Assembly: GCF_020379485.1 (NCBI RefSeq)
Contig: NC_063437.1
Coordinates: 20,733,726 to 20,797,725, forward strand
Reading direction: 5' to 3'
Source: Brassica napus
Taxonomy: Eukaryota; Streptophyta; Magnoliopsida; Brassicales; Brassicaceae
DNA: 64,000 nucleotides
Shown here: piece by piece, positions 1 through 10,762 of the stretch
Layout of the letters: each line of letters starts with the position of its first letter
Position numbering within the stretch: the first letter of the stretch is position 1
Made by a program: the position numbers and the translations under genes
Notes under the pieces: generated by a model
Told to the model about the DNA's origin: nothing
What the model saw: the letters and a program-made list of their open reading frames with translations, nothing else
Database searches by the model: none

Positions 1-74
1 CTTTTTAGTTTGGCTTTTGAAGTTTAAAAACTAACTCCTATATGTGTGCTTTTCTTATTATCTCGTGCATTCAG

Positions 75-89
75 AAGGCAGAACCGTAG
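75..89 (+). CDS. Terminal coding exon of an upstream copy of the small mitochondrial-leader gene family (type B)
   Basis: Only the last five codons (K-A-E-P-stop) are inside the window, after a cag acceptor at 72-74. The assignment rests on homology to the gene ending at 6510, which has the same last exon (G-A-E-P-stop). The flanks also align for roughly 300 bases on both sides: the preceding intron and the 3' flank with the phrases attatctatggttgt and actttgtttcccc-like text. The rest of this gene lies left of the window. It shows that the type B form exists in at least two copies that bracket the two type A copies. Confidence 0.6.
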   Translation, partial: KAEP

Positions 90-748
90 CCTGCGTGGAT
101 TATCCGAGGAATGACATGTTCGGGTCTAATACGTTTGTTGTGTATGTTGCAATGCTGTGAACTGAATTATCTATGGTTGTAATGTCGGATTTATACTTGT
201 TCGGTTGGCGTTTATATCAATTGGCCTCGGACTTCTCAACGTTTCTTGGTGTTAATGATTTTCCCCTATCCATCGTATCTTTGTTTCCCCACTTGACCGT
301 GGTGGCTTTGTTATCATGTGTTTTGAACTTTTACTCCATTGTTTGAATGGAGAAGAAAGCTATCTCGAATAAGTCATGCTTATTGTTATGCTTGTTTTCG
401 CATGCAATTTTTACACATATCTCTCAGGAATTCTACTAAAGAATTTTCGTTCGCTTCATTTTCCTAAGGAATTTTCTTTCTTTGTATCTCGTGTTTATTA
501 CCAACACACGCAATTACCCTTTAGCTTCTTGTTAAATTAGTTTACACAGTATGCGTTTTACTGTTGGTCTAAACCAAAGTGGATAAAGTTGGTCATTGAC
601 ATTTGGTAATTCTTGCTCCACATTCATGTTTCTGATTATTAAGAAAATGTAACAAAGATAAAATACAAATTAACTTGTTTTATAGCTATGTAATTAATTT
701 ATCATTGTTGTTATAAAAGAATGCATCTCTCTTTCTGTAAGTTATTAA

Positions 749-1375
749 GGGCCTGACTGGTTTAAACGCAGCGGTTGCGGTTGCGGTTGCGAGAGTTTGC
801 GGATGCGGGTGGTTGCGGTTTCTAGCGGTTTTAAGAGATTTATACGACTGGTTCTGCGGTTAGAAATTGGTGCGTTTGCGGGATACTTATGACTGGTTAA
901 TTACCAAATGCAGCAGCAGTTAAATAATAAATTAACAATATTTATATTTTATACAATTATAAAAATATCAAAAATAATAATATTATAATAAATATAAAAT
1001 TTATATTTAGAAAGTTATAGTTTAAATTTTTTAAAAATATAGAAAATATTTTTATTTTAAAGTTTTATAATATTAATTAAAATTTAATTGATATATTTTA
1101 GCATTTTTTTAATTTCAATTTAATTTTTTTATTGAATTTTTTTATTTTTGTATTTATATTGTTTTGGAAAAAAAATAATTTTTTTTATCGTCTCGCAAAC
1201 GCCCGCAACCGCAAACGCTAGCTGGAACCAGCTTTTGAATTTATGAGGTTCAGAGCGAGTTGGAACGATTTGGAGCGGTTTAGAGCGGTTTGAGCGATTG
1301 TTGCAAAACACCAGCAACCGCTACCAACCGCAAAAGCTGCGTTTGCGGGTGGTAGCGGGAAAACCAGTCATACCC
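749..1375. mobile_element. PIF/Harbinger-type (Tourist-like) MITE, 627 bp
   Basis: The left end GGGCCTGACTGGTTT is matched in inverted orientation by the right end AAACCAGTCATACCC, and the element is flanked by TAA on both sides (746-748 and 1376-1378). Subterminal sequence is GC-rich, with repeated GCGGTTGC words at the left and CAACCGC words at the right. The core is strongly AT-rich. No transposase coding is present, so it is non-autonomous. The three-base TAA/TTA duplication and GGGC ends fit the Harbinger superfamily. Confidence 0.75.
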
Positions 1376-1500
1376 TAAACCAACCAACTTCTTAAAATAA
1401 AACTGGTACAAAGAGATGTTACCACGAACAGCAAGAAAATGATTAATTTGGGCTACGTCTTGTTTGGATAATATATAGACGGGTTGTATGAACTCTTATT

Positions 1501-1520
1501 TGGGCCAGAGCCAGGGCCCA
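1501..1520 (+). promoter_or_regulatory. Paired site II (TGGGCC / GGGCCCA) promoter elements of gene copy 1
   Basis: TGGGCC and GGGCCCA lie about 80 bp before the start codon, followed by a TATTTAAA-like stretch. Site II motifs bind TCP factors and are common in promoters of plant genes for mitochondrial and ribosomal proteins. The same block precedes the other two complete copies. Confidence 0.55.
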
Positions 1521-1587
1521 TAGAACTAAATAAACATATTTAAACGGCAAGAGTATCGAACAATTGTCGAAACCTTAATTGCCGACC

Positions 1588-2235
1588 ATGAGGGCGAACT
1601 TGAGATCTTTGGTCGCGAAGGTAGATCTCGAGAATCAAACCGCTTGCGATGTTCTGTTTTTTTCTTTGTTTGTGCGCGATCTATCTGATTTTCGACCAAC
1701 GTTATGTTCACAGGCTTACCGCGTTCGTCAAGGCCGTACTTTCTCTTCCTCCTCCACTACCAATCCTATCAACTACAAAGGTTACCCACTTTCTCTCATG
1801 AATTGGGTGTTGTATTTGGAGGGAAGACCTAAGTTTTTAGCTTTATGATTGTAGGCGATATTTCTATTTACGAGTACCTCTTCAGTCGAGGTCTGGTATC
1901 GTTCATCGGGTTCGGCGTAGGTAAGAAGCGTTTGCGTGAGAGAGAGAGAGAGATTATATACTCTTTACTTACGCTTTGAATTAGATTAATAATCAAGCTT
2001 TTTTTTTTTTTTTTTTTTTTTGGTATCAAGCTTCTTGCATTACGGGCGACTCTGTTTCCAAATTTGATGAAGAGCTGAAAGCGGTAAACTAACAAAACTC
2101 CATCATCGCAATTTATATTGTTGAATGGTGTTTTTGATCATCTTGTGGTTTTAGATTGACAAGGATGCTGTGGACTTCTTGGAGAAGAGGGGAAAGCTGC
2201 CACCTGGTTCTTTGGACGCTATGTACAAATCCTAA
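1588..2235 (+). CDS. Small predicted mitochondrial membrane protein, type A, copy 1 (five exons)
   Basis: Joining 1588-1620, 1714-1780, 1855-1920, 2031-2083 and 2155-2235 gives about 99 residues in one frame, with GT-AG borders throughout. The protein begins MRANLRSLVAKAYRVRQGRT, followed by a serine run. This is an Arg/Ser-rich, acid-free start typical of a mitochondrial presequence. A hydrophobic stretch (GLVSFIGFGVAS) follows at about residues 48-60, then a charged helical tail ending FLEKRGKLPPGSLDAMYKS. I do not recognise the family, so the function is unknown. Exon lengths 33, 66 and 53 are identical to copy 2, which supports the model. Intron 3 contains a 20-plus T tract before the acceptor. 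The promoter carries site II motifs shared by all copies. Mitochondrial location is inferred from the leader only. Confidence 0.75.
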
Positions 2236-2484
2236 TTAGCTCAAGTTCAAACAAAGCCGGCCTTTATATAGTTTGTCTCCCTAATTTGTCTGGTTCATGT
2301 AGGAGAGTATCTGCTTATGCTCATCATCGTTTCCATGGATTTGTTTTCTCTTCTGTGGTTTATACTTCTGTCTCCCTCATTTCATGTAATGGAGTCTATT
2401 TATTCCTGATTTTTTTTCTCTCACGCATGCATACATGAAGTTACTTGCAATTATCACATATAATCCATAAAACGGTGAATTAAA

Positions 2485-2592
2485 ATAAGAAGACAAGATC
2501 GGTTGCTCTGATTCCAAATCAGAACACGCTTAGTGAAAATTTGACCTGTTTTAATAAGAAGACAAGATCGGTTGCTCTGATTCCAAATCAGA
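2485..2592. repeat. Tandem duplication of about 38 bp
   Basis: The sequence starting aataagaagacaagatcgg and ending ccaaatcaga occurs at about 2485-2523 and again at 2553-2592, separated by about 30 bp. No coding is seen. Confidence 0.8.
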
Positions 2593-2593
2593 G

Positions 2594-2700
2594 AGATGAG
2601 CAACAAGCGAAAGGGCATGCATTAAAAACGTGATCCACATACCTCACTGTTATGAAGACAGAGTGTATCCAACTGTAACAAGCGAAGAGGCATGCATTAA
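2594..2700. repeat. 3'-flank segment duplicated behind gene copies 1 and 2
   Basis: The block with gagcaacaagcgaa, ggcatgcattaaaa, ctcactgttatgaa and gtgtatccaactgtaac recurs at about 4378-4470 behind copy 2. This marks a segmental tandem duplication that includes the 3' flank as well as the gene. A shorter third piece of it begins near 2683. Confidence 0.7.
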
Positions 2701-3207
2701 TAATGTACACGCCCCTTATATTAGTGTTTTGTTCACTGAGGTAAACATAGTGGCGATGAGTTAGAATAATCTGTTACTTCCATACAACATGTTATCATAT
2801 TTCTAGAGGAACATATTCAAAGCATGTTAGGCCTTATATGGAACATTTTTCATCATGCTCATTCTAACAAGATTTTGAAAGGGAAGCTAACTTTTAAGCT
2901 CAGTTTTTTTTTTTGACATCAATAAACTGAGAATTTATACATGAACTATATTATATACATTTGTTCTTTTCCAAAGTTTAGAAATTAATGGAATGTAATG
3001 AAAGGCTAGGCTCCAGTTAAAAAGTATATTATATTCATGCATGGAAGGCACACCAGCTTCATCAGCAAACTCTAAAAACCATATATGTGATGAACTTACA
3101 AACTTCACACTGATGACAATACCATTCATTACCTTAATAATTTTATTTTCAAATCTTCTTAAAAAAATAAGATATAGATGCAACAGCATTTGTAAATTGT
3201 GTTGCTT

Positions 3208-3221
3208 TGGGCCAGGGCCCA
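3208..3221 (+). promoter_or_regulatory. Site II promoter block of gene copy 2
   Basis: TGGGCCAGGGCCCA is present about 80 bp before the ATG at 3303, followed by atatttaaaaggcgagag. It is the same arrangement as copies 1 and 3. Confidence 0.55.
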
Positions 3222-3302
3222 TAGAACTACATTAACATATTTAAAAGGCGAGAGTAACGAAACCTTGCGTAAGAAGATAAGTGGAAACCTAAATTGCCGA
3301 CC

Positions 3303-3924
3303 ATGAGGCCGAACCTGAGATCTTTGGTCGCGAAGGTAAATCTCGAGAATCAGATTGCGATGTTGTGTTTTATCATCTGATTTTTGACCAAATTTATGTT
3401 CACAGGCTTACCGCGTTCGTCAAGGGCGTACTTTCTCATCCTCCTCCTCCTCCGCTCCCAATCCTATCGATGACAAAGGTTACCCCCTGATGAATTGGGT
3501 GTTGTATTTGGAGGGAAGATCTAACTAAGGTCTTTGCTTTCTTCTGATTGTAGGGGGAATTTCTATTTACGAGTGGCTCTTACCTCGAGGTTTTGCAACG
3601 TTAACGGGGTTCGTTGTAGGTAAGATTCTATACTCTTTACTTACACCTCGAATTAGATTAATAATCACGCTTTGTTTCTTGTGTTTTTTTTTTTGTATCA
3701 AGCTTCTTACTTTACGGGAGATAGTGCTTCCAAATTTGATGAAATGGTGAAAGAGGTAAGCTAACAAAACATCATCATGGTAATGCAGTTGAATTGGCAA
3801 TATATTGTTTTAATAATCCTCATGGTAATCTTTGTGTTTTCAGTATAACAAGGATGCTGCGGAATTCTTGGAGAAGAGGGGAAAGCTGCCGCCTAGTTGG
3901 GTGGACTCTGTGTCCAAATCCTAA
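3303..3924 (+). CDS. Small predicted mitochondrial membrane protein, type A, copy 2 (five exons)
   Basis: Joining 3303-3335, 3406-3478, 3554-3619, 3703-3755 and 3844-3924 gives about 101 residues. The leader MRPNLRSLVAKAYRVRQGRT plus a serine run and APNPIDDK matches copy 1 and copy 3. The body GGISIYEWLLPRGFATLTGF continues through a hydrophobic segment at about residues 46-62 and ends in a charged helix (FLEKRGKLPPSWVDSVSKS). Introns are 70-90 bases, which is short for plants. There is no frameshift or early stop, so the gene looks functional. No known family was recognised. A mitochondrial inner-membrane accessory protein is a reasonable guess from the leader and single hydrophobic span, but this is inference. 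Confidence 0.75.
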
Positions 3925-5754
3925 TAATTTCAAATATGTTTTAGTTACAATAATGTGACCACTAAAATGTAGTGAAACACTAACGCTCCACGTATTCCCC
4001 CTATTCGTTATTTCCTTTTCAACACCATAGTATGTAACATGCCGAGTCCTTTCACCAAAGGGAAAATCCATCACACCCCTGAAGATGAAAGAATGTTTCC
4101 AATTGCATCTCACATGAAGAACCTTAGGCAATCAGTTGCAACCCGCAAGTTATCTAGGAGAAGCTGCTTGATTCCTGGTAGTACCTTCACCTTGACTTGC
4201 CTGCTTGTCCAAGCCTACTAAAAGATTTTGGGAAATCAACACCTTCAGAAAGAGTTTTCTTTTGATTTCTGCTTAGAGAAGGAATAGAGGACTATCTTGC
4301 ACGACATGATTAAGGAGCACGCTTGAAAGAAGTAAAAAGAAGCATTCATGGAAGGCCAATCAAGCCATGCAAATGAGATATGAGCAACAAGCGAAGAGGC
4401 ATGCATTAAAACCCTGATCCAAAGAACTCACTGTTATGAAAACCGAGTGTATCCAACTGTAACAAGCGTGGTATGGGACTGCTGTAGACAAATAAGCTTG
4501 TATCCAACTGTAATATGATCTTCAAGAATCTGCTCAGTACATGTTTTGTACTTCATATCCTCTTCAGGTTTTGCATCTTGTTTCCAAAACATCAAGTTCC
4601 AATAAGGCCTCTCCTCGTGCTCTTCACCAATAATATGTATGACAGAAGACACATGAAAATCTGCAACGCTTCTGTGCTTCCAACAGTCCCTAACATTGTG
4701 GTGCGGTGTCCCAAGTTGTTTTTGAGCCCCAAGTTACTGATTCTCTCCGAATTTTTTCTTTTGCCTCTGTCTGCGACTGCAAATCTTGACTCCAAACAGT
4801 ATATCACTTCGCCACTATCCTCAACCATAGGACCAGAATCTAGCCCCCAACAACTCAGTTTCTGTAAAAGACAGAAAATGCCTCAAACTCAGCTGCAGAT
4901 TATTTGGAAACTGCCACAAATTGTTGTAATAGTCCTAAAGAATCCTTGCAATCCCACCACGTTGCATCTTATTCTAGTATGCATAATTGAAAATATCATG
5001 GAATCTTGCAGTATGTCTGACAAATGATTGATCACTTGGTCTATTAATAAAGAATATCTACACTAGTCCAAATTCCAATTATTCAAAAAGGCTACATGCG
5101 ATGGTTTTTGAGTTTTTCCACGCATTCGCCAGAAGTTCTATCAAATGTTGTGTGACGATGCAGCCTAGTTTGTGTATTACAGTGTGCACATGTTACAAAT
5201 AAAATGCGTGCTAGTAGCAAATGTTTTTAATTGTTGTTCATTTATAATAAGATTTTGAACACAATTCTCTTAAGAGTTTTGTTTTGTTTCTCCTTAGTTT
5301 AATTGGCAACTTAGGTTTATAAATCAGGTAAACTTTAATTTTATTTTAGTAATATTTTTTACTTTTATTCATTTTAGATAATATAGTTTATATGACATTG
5401 ACAATTACATTTAATGTTAATTTATATTTTTGGTAAACTTTTAAAAATATGGTAATAACTTGACATTCTTCTGTTAAGATTTCCCATTTGAGAAACTCTT
5501 TTCAGTATTACATCTAATGTCGATTTATATATTTGAAATTTTTTTTTAGAATATGGTAATAACTCATAAATCATTATTAAAATAAATGTATTAAAAAATG
5601 GCATTACAAATTTCAAAATATCATTTAATAATTTATATATTTTTAAATTATACAATTTTATTACTAAAATTTACAAAAAAAAAAGTATACAATTTTTTTA
5701 AAGAAAATTATAAAAATTTGATCCGCGAGAGATCATTTGTAAATTGTGTTGAAT
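3925..5754. other. Spacer between copies 2 and 3; possible decayed gene fragment
   Basis: This holds the duplicated 3' flank (4378-4470) and AT-rich DNA from about 5200. Minus-strand sequence at 4434-4830 encodes short open stretches such as ERPYWNLMFWKQDAKPEED, interrupted by frame changes. That could be a relic of a gene or retroelement, but I could not assign it. Confidence 0.4.
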
Positions 5755-5768
5755 TGGGCCAGGGCCCA
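5755..5768 (+). promoter_or_regulatory. Site II promoter block of gene copy 3
   Basis: TGGGCCAGGGCCCA is followed by atatatttaaaaggcaagag, about 85 bp before the ATG at 5852. It is nearly identical to copy 2, so the type B gene has the same promoter core as the type A genes. Confidence 0.55.
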
Positions 5769-5851
5769 TAGAAGTAAATGAACATATATTTAAAAGGCAA
5801 GAGTAACGAAACCTTGGGCAAGAAGAAAAGTGGAAACCTAAACTGCCGACC

Positions 5852-6510
5852 ATGGGGCCGAACCTGAGATCTTTGGTCGCGAAGGTAAATCTCGAGAATC
5901 AGATTGCGATGTTGTGTTTTGTGAGCGATCTATCATCTGATTTTTGACCAATTTTATGTTCACAAGGCTTACCGCGTTCGTCAAGGGCGTACTTTCTCAT
6001 CCTCCTCCTCCTCCTCCGCTCCCAATCCTATCGATGACAAAGGTTAGCCACTTCTTCTCTTTCCCCGTGATGAAAGATAAATCAAAATCTCGAGAAGTCT
6101 ATTTGTATTTTGATATCTGCGATTGGTCTTTCAGGAAAGAGATCGGTCATCACCCCAGTCTGGGAGTCTGTTAATCGTCTTGCCCCCTGGTTTATTGGTG
6201 GATATGTGTTTAAATTTGGTTTGGGTAATAAAAGTTGAATTTTGTTTTCCCTAGTTAAGAGAAAAAGACAACATGTTCATTCGTGTTTTGCTTTTTTACA
6301 TATATCTCAGAAATCTCGGCCTTAATGAAATCCAAGCTAAAGTCTATTGAGTTGCACGAAGAATATTTGAGAGAGTTTGAACGTTATCATCAGGAAAAGG
6401 GTATGAATCTTTCCCCTCTTTTTTATTTTTGGCTTTTGAAGTTCAGATTGAAACTAACTCCTATCTCTGTGCTTTTTCTCTTATTTCGTGCATTCAGAGC
6501 AGAGCCGTAG
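5852..6510 (+). CDS. Small predicted mitochondrial membrane protein, type B: shared leader, different body (five exons)
   Basis: Joining 5852-5884, 5967-6042, 6135-6224, 6311-6400 and 6498-6510 gives about 104 residues in frame. The first two exons encode the same leader as the type A copies (MGPNLRSLVAKAYRVRQGRT, a serine run, APNPIDDK). The body is unrelated: GKRSVITPVWESVNRLAPWF, a hydrophobic segment IGGYVFKFGLEISALM, then a basic and acidic helix ending YLREFERYHQEKGAEP. Exon sizes after exon 2 (90, 90, 13) also differ from type A (66, 53, 81), while the phase at the junction is preserved (phase 1). The first acceptor reads CACAAG rather than CACAG. I do not recognise the body. Location is inferred as mitochondrial. 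Confidence 0.72.
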
Positions 6511-7844
6511 CCTCCGTCCATTCTCCTAGAAATGTAATGAAATGTATCTATCTATTTGCAATGCCAGTGAACTTAATTATCTATGGTTGTGATGTACTTG
6601 TTTTTTTTTTTTTTTTTTTTTTTTTGGCGTTTATAAACATTGGCCTCTCAGACTTCTTTACGTATCTTTGTTTCCCACTTGAACCGGGGTGGCTGCCTTG
6701 TTATATCTATCATGTGTATTCAACTTTTACTCCATACCCTCTGTAACCGGACAGTCCTCTCTCCCTCTCTCCCTCTCTCCCTCTCTCCTACAGTTTGTTT
6801 TGGTCACATATCTACTAAATCAAATATCTTCCCATGTGCGAATTGGAATCAATACAGTTTTGAAAAAGAAAGAAAGACAGATTTTCAGATTTTTCTTTCT
6901 TTATCAATGTTCTAATTGCCCACGAATCCCTACTCAAGTCATCTGATCGAGATTTATTTACTTTACAATAACTATAAATGAATGAATGTAAGGTCCAAAA
7001 TGAATTTACCACAATGTCATTAATGAAGGGCAAATCCTTTGTTATAAACACAACGGCAAATCAGGTAATACGTCAGGTTTATATGAATCAAAGTATTAAC
7101 TTAGGGTCATTGCTTCTGCAGTTTTATCGTTATAACTTACTCTAAAGACAATTTGATTTCTCGGCTTCACCCTGTGTGATGATTATTATGCATATTTATT
7201 AAATTAGTTAGTGCATCTAAATGCATATATATCAGTTAAAATATACATTTTGATCTTTAATTCATTTAAATCAGGATATTAAAGTAATGCAACACTTGCG
7301 TGACTAAACCGTTTTCATAACGATGTATGTAATGAAACAAAAACGAGATAATAATTAGTCTAGAAGAAAATAAACTTATGTAACTTTGCGGTATAGGAAA
7401 GGTAATAAAAATGACATATTACTCTACTGATAAGTTAAATTTTGTACTTGTTCTATGTGTGATTGAATGAGACGATCATACTTAAATTTTGAAATATCAA
7501 AACTATTCACAAAGTTTACAAAGAGTTTCAAGTACAGAACAGTAGTAATGAAAACATAACTTATACGTTGACCGAAGTTTCTATTAACAATTTGTTTACA
7601 TATCTTCTGTATTTGTAACAAAGAAACACAAAAAAAAAAAAAAAAAAAATTCTATTTTGCTTTAGCTTCAGTTGAGAAACCAAAAAAAAAAATTCTAATG
7701 TAATTGCCTTTCTATAAGTTCAAACCAACCAATTCCTCAAGAGAAATGAGTACAGATACTATTGCCCCCCCCCCCCCCCCCCCCCCCTTTTATTCATCTA
7801 TTTCCTTACAATCATTTATATATTTGATAGTATTTTAATTTCAT
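6511..7844. other. Spacer with simple-sequence tracts
   Basis: The first 250 bases match the 3' flank of the copy at the left edge of the window (about 90-345). A T tract of about 24 lies near 6601-6625, a CTCTCTCC repeat near 6756-6788, and A tracts near 7629-7650. The rest is AT-rich with no supported gene. Confidence 0.6.
7765..7787. repeat. Uninterrupted C tract, 23 bases
   Basis: A run of 23 cytosines lies in otherwise AT-rich DNA. It could form a G-quadruplex or i-motif, and it is also a typical place for length error in sequencing. Confidence 0.9.
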
Positions 7845-8392
7845 TTTCTGGCTCCTACAGTTCCCACAAATTGAAAAAAAGATCTTTGTACTTTCCTCTT
7901 TGTAAGAGTCAAAGTTGAGTTGCTTTCGACTCATGCTGCTATAGATGTCGCGAATAACCATCTCGAAAGCTGTCTTTTCATTGGTCGAGTCCAGTGCAGA
8001 TGTCTCCATGGAAAAACAAACCTTCAGCCTCCGAAGGCTTCTGCCTCCCTCATTGCTCACCGCTCTTATGCTCTCGAGGTCACTTTTATTCCCAATGAGC
8101 ATATTTGCTACTGTTGTGATGGAGTGAGCTGCATCAAGATTCATCCACTACTGTCAAACTACTTAAAACAGAAAACAATAAGCTCATCGCTGGCTCGACG
8201 GACGTTCTCGAAGGTGGAGCTGCGAGCCTGCGAGTGAGCCCGTAGACCATGAGTGCTCCTATGGAGTCACCGTGATATGTAGAAGTGACGGCACGAAAGC
8301 GTTTTTGACCAGCGGTACCTCATATCTGAGCTTTGACCTTGCAGTGTCGGTCCTGACATAAATGGAGTCTAAATTGCATTTGAAAAATGATG
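7845..8392 (-). pseudogene. Decayed RabA5-type small GTPase
   Basis: Read on the minus strand, the fragments run in the correct order for a Rab GTPase of the RabA (Rab11-like) group. First comes KVKAQI-stop-GTAGQKRFRAV, from the switch II region DTAGQERFRAV. Then come GALMVYGLTRR, MLIGNKSDLESIRAVS with the NKxD guanine-specificity motif, METSALDSTN with the SA motif, and AFEMVIRDIYSSMSRKQL. The LESIRAVS and METSALDSTN signatures fit RABA5 best. Frame changes, internal stops (one in the switch II region) and a missing N-terminus with P-loop show that it is not functional. It lies alone among MITEs and no gene-level partner is evident. Confidence 0.85.
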
Positions 8393-8540
8393 CCCCTTAA
8401 TTTTTATTTCATGTATTTTAAATATATTACTAGAATAATGTAAATTATTAGAAAAGTTAGTTTATTTTAAAAAAAGTCATGAATCTTATAAATGTAAAAT
8501 TGGTCATCAACATTAAATAATCATTGTTTTAAGCTACTTA

Positions 8541-8782
8541 AGCCAACATTATTAGTGGTGGGGGGAGAGTTCTTAAGCGTGGGCTCCATTATATTTTTTC
8601 AATGGTTGTGCCATAATGTCTTTATATAAAAAAAATTGTTTGCACTGAGTTCTTAGCAATGTTTGCGGACTCCACAACACGTGGCGGTCCGCTATTAGTT
8701 TATTTTTATTTTTTTAAAACTAGAAAACTGAAAAAAAAAAGATTTTAAGGATAAAAAAACGGAACCACCAATAATGTTGCCC
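8541..8782. mobile_element. Small Harbinger-like MITE, 242 bp
   Basis: The left end AGCCAACATTATTAGTGG and right end CCACCAATAATGTTGCCC are imperfect inverted repeats. TTA lies on both sides (8538-8540 and 8783-8785). The element has no coding capacity. Confidence 0.65.
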
Positions 8783-9304
8783 TTAGTTTCTATTGATATT
8801 ATCGACACTATATTTAATTAGTCATGAAATATAGTCGAACATATACTTCTTTATGAACTTTACTTTCCAAAAATAACAACTTAAAATGGAATTGTTAGTA
8901 ATGTGTGATAAGCTATATATGTATTTCATAACAATCATCAATTTTTTTTTATTTTTTTTTACATATTAATCATTTTTATAATTTTCTTTTGCAACATTCT
9001 TCAAACATTGAATTTTCAATGTTGATTATTTTAATTTCATAGTGCTTGTTTAAATTTCAAGAATTTTTAAAAAGATTGTTAGTCATCAAGAAAATAGAGA
9101 AAATAAAATTTACATGGAAGATTGGGAAATGGAACAATTCTAACAACACAGTCAACAATGGAGAAAACAAACATTACAGAAAACGGCTAAAATAATGAAA
9201 ACTAAAACATTGAATACAATAAATAATTATGTTTTATTTCATATTTGTTTTATAATTATTTAATGTCTGTATAATTAAAACTTAAGATTCTCTTAGAAAA
9301 AATG

Positions 9305-9912
9305 GGGTGAACGATCTATTTTCCCACGAGAACTATCGTATAACATCAGATCCCCACTAAACTATGACCTCGTGCTAAAACTCCATGAACTTAAAGTTGT
9401 AAATTTATTTATCTCCAAATTATAAGTTGTAAATTGATTTCTCCCCAAACCGATAGCTTGAAACTTAATTGTCCATAGACCATGGTTTTAATCGGTTAAC
9501 CGACCAGTTAAACTAATGAAAATCTCAAACTAATTTTTTATTAAAAAAAAAAACTGATTCACACACAAAACAAAAGTGATTCCCATAATTTTTTATTAGA
9601 CAAATAATTTTTTTGGCAATTTTAATTCAATTTTTTGATGAATCAGTTTTAAAAAATAATAAAATTAAAAATAAGGTTTTCTTGGGTTTAATTAGTTTAA
9701 AAGTGGTGGGTTAATAGTAAACTGATTAAAATCATGATCTATGGACAATTAAATTCCGAACTATAGATTTGGGGAGAAATCAATTTACAACTCATAATTC
9801 AGAGATAAATAAGTTGAAAACTTTAAATTCATGGAGTTTTAACACGAAGTCATAGTTTGATGGAGATCTGATGCTATACGATAGTTTTCGTGGGGAAATA
9901 GATCGTTCACCC
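9305..9912. mobile_element. Foldback / Mutator-like element with arms of about 200 bp
   Basis: The left arm begins GGGTGAACGATCTATTTTCC and the right arm ends with its inverted copy (GGAAATAGATCGTTCACCC, one G fewer in the mid-run). Inverted matches continue inward for about 200 bases per side, for example acatcagatccccactaaac against gatggagatctgatg. The centre is AT-rich. Flanks are A-rich, so a 9-bp target duplication can be proposed (gaaaaaatg / aaaaaaata) but not shown. Long arms and no coding fit a non-autonomous Mutator-like or foldback element. Confidence 0.7.
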
Positions 9913-9982
9913 AAAAAAATATATCTTGATCTTGTTGCATTTACTATCATAATTATAAAAGGCAAGATTTAAGGGGAAAGGA

Positions 9983-10055
9983 AAGTAGGTTTCGAACCTG
10001 TCGCTTGATGGGCGAGAAGAAGAGTTCATGAACCACTACACTATGAGACCTCTCA
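9983..10055 (-). other. tRNA-like relic (A and B boxes)
   Basis: On the minus strand TAGTGGTTCATGAACTC (A-box-like) is followed about 30 bases later by GGTTCGAAACC (B box). The flanks do not fold into an obvious acceptor stem, so this looks like a decayed tRNA or the head of a tRNA-derived SINE rather than a working tRNA gene. Confidence 0.5.
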
Positions 10056-10153
10056 CTGTTTTGGCACCCCTACATTGTTTTTAAATTCTGGCGTCTAAAG
10101 CCCATATTTACGGGTTTTAGCCCAGGGCCGACCCTTCCTCCTTGCCATCATAA

Positions 10154-10604
10154 GACCACCTCCATCGGTGTCTCGTAAGGCATATTCTAAAGAAAAACAA
10201 GAAAAAAATAAATAAAAAAATGATAAAGGAGCAAGAACCGGTGTCTATTTTAGGATTTTTAGAGGTGTTAAGAACTTTACGTGTCACGTTCTTATTCGAC
10301 CTTCCATTTATGTCTCTCTCTTTCCTCCTCCAATCTAGATCACCCCATTTTCTCCTACGATGATATCATTTTTATTTAAACTTTTTATGTATGCTTTTTT
10401 ATGTTATTAAATTCAATCATTCAAAAACAAAATCCAATCATTCAACTTCTATTAAAAAAAATTTAAAAACCTCAAAGAGGTTCTTCCATTGGACCCAAAA
10501 AAAATTAATTACTCTAAGAAAAGTTCTAAACTTCTCAAATCACAAAATTAACTATTAAATTATTTATTAGAATCCATAATAGGTTCTAACCATTGAACTT
10601 GCTC
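10154..10604. mobile_element. Harbinger-like MITE, 451 bp
   Basis: The left end GACCACCTCCATCGGTG and the right end, read inverted, GAGCAAGTTCAATGGTTAG are related imperfect terminal repeats. TAA flanks both sides (10151-10153 and 10605-10607). The internal sequence is AT-rich and noncoding. Ends of the GAGCA-CTCCATTGG type are common in Brassicaceae MITEs. Confidence 0.6.
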
Positions 10605-10691
10605 TAAGAATCTATTAGGTTTAATAAGACAAGAAGCACACAAAAAAATGTGGCCGCTTTCTTAATAAAATAGAGAAAAAATATGTTGTAT

Positions 10692-10762
10692 AGGAGAGTT
10701 GAACCCAGATTGGTAAAACAAAATCTAATTTCTAGAGTTAATACCACTAGACTACTACAGTC
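10692..10762 (-). other. tRNA-like relic
   Basis: Minus-strand TAGTGGTATTAACTC (A-box-like) and GGGTTCAAC (B-box-like) are spaced as in a tRNA. No convincing cloverleaf was found by eye. Confidence 0.4.

Noticed and set aside
4434..4828. Possible gene fragment on the minus strand between copies 2 and 3
   Set aside because: Frames are interrupted and no family was recognised; kept only as a note in the spacer entry.
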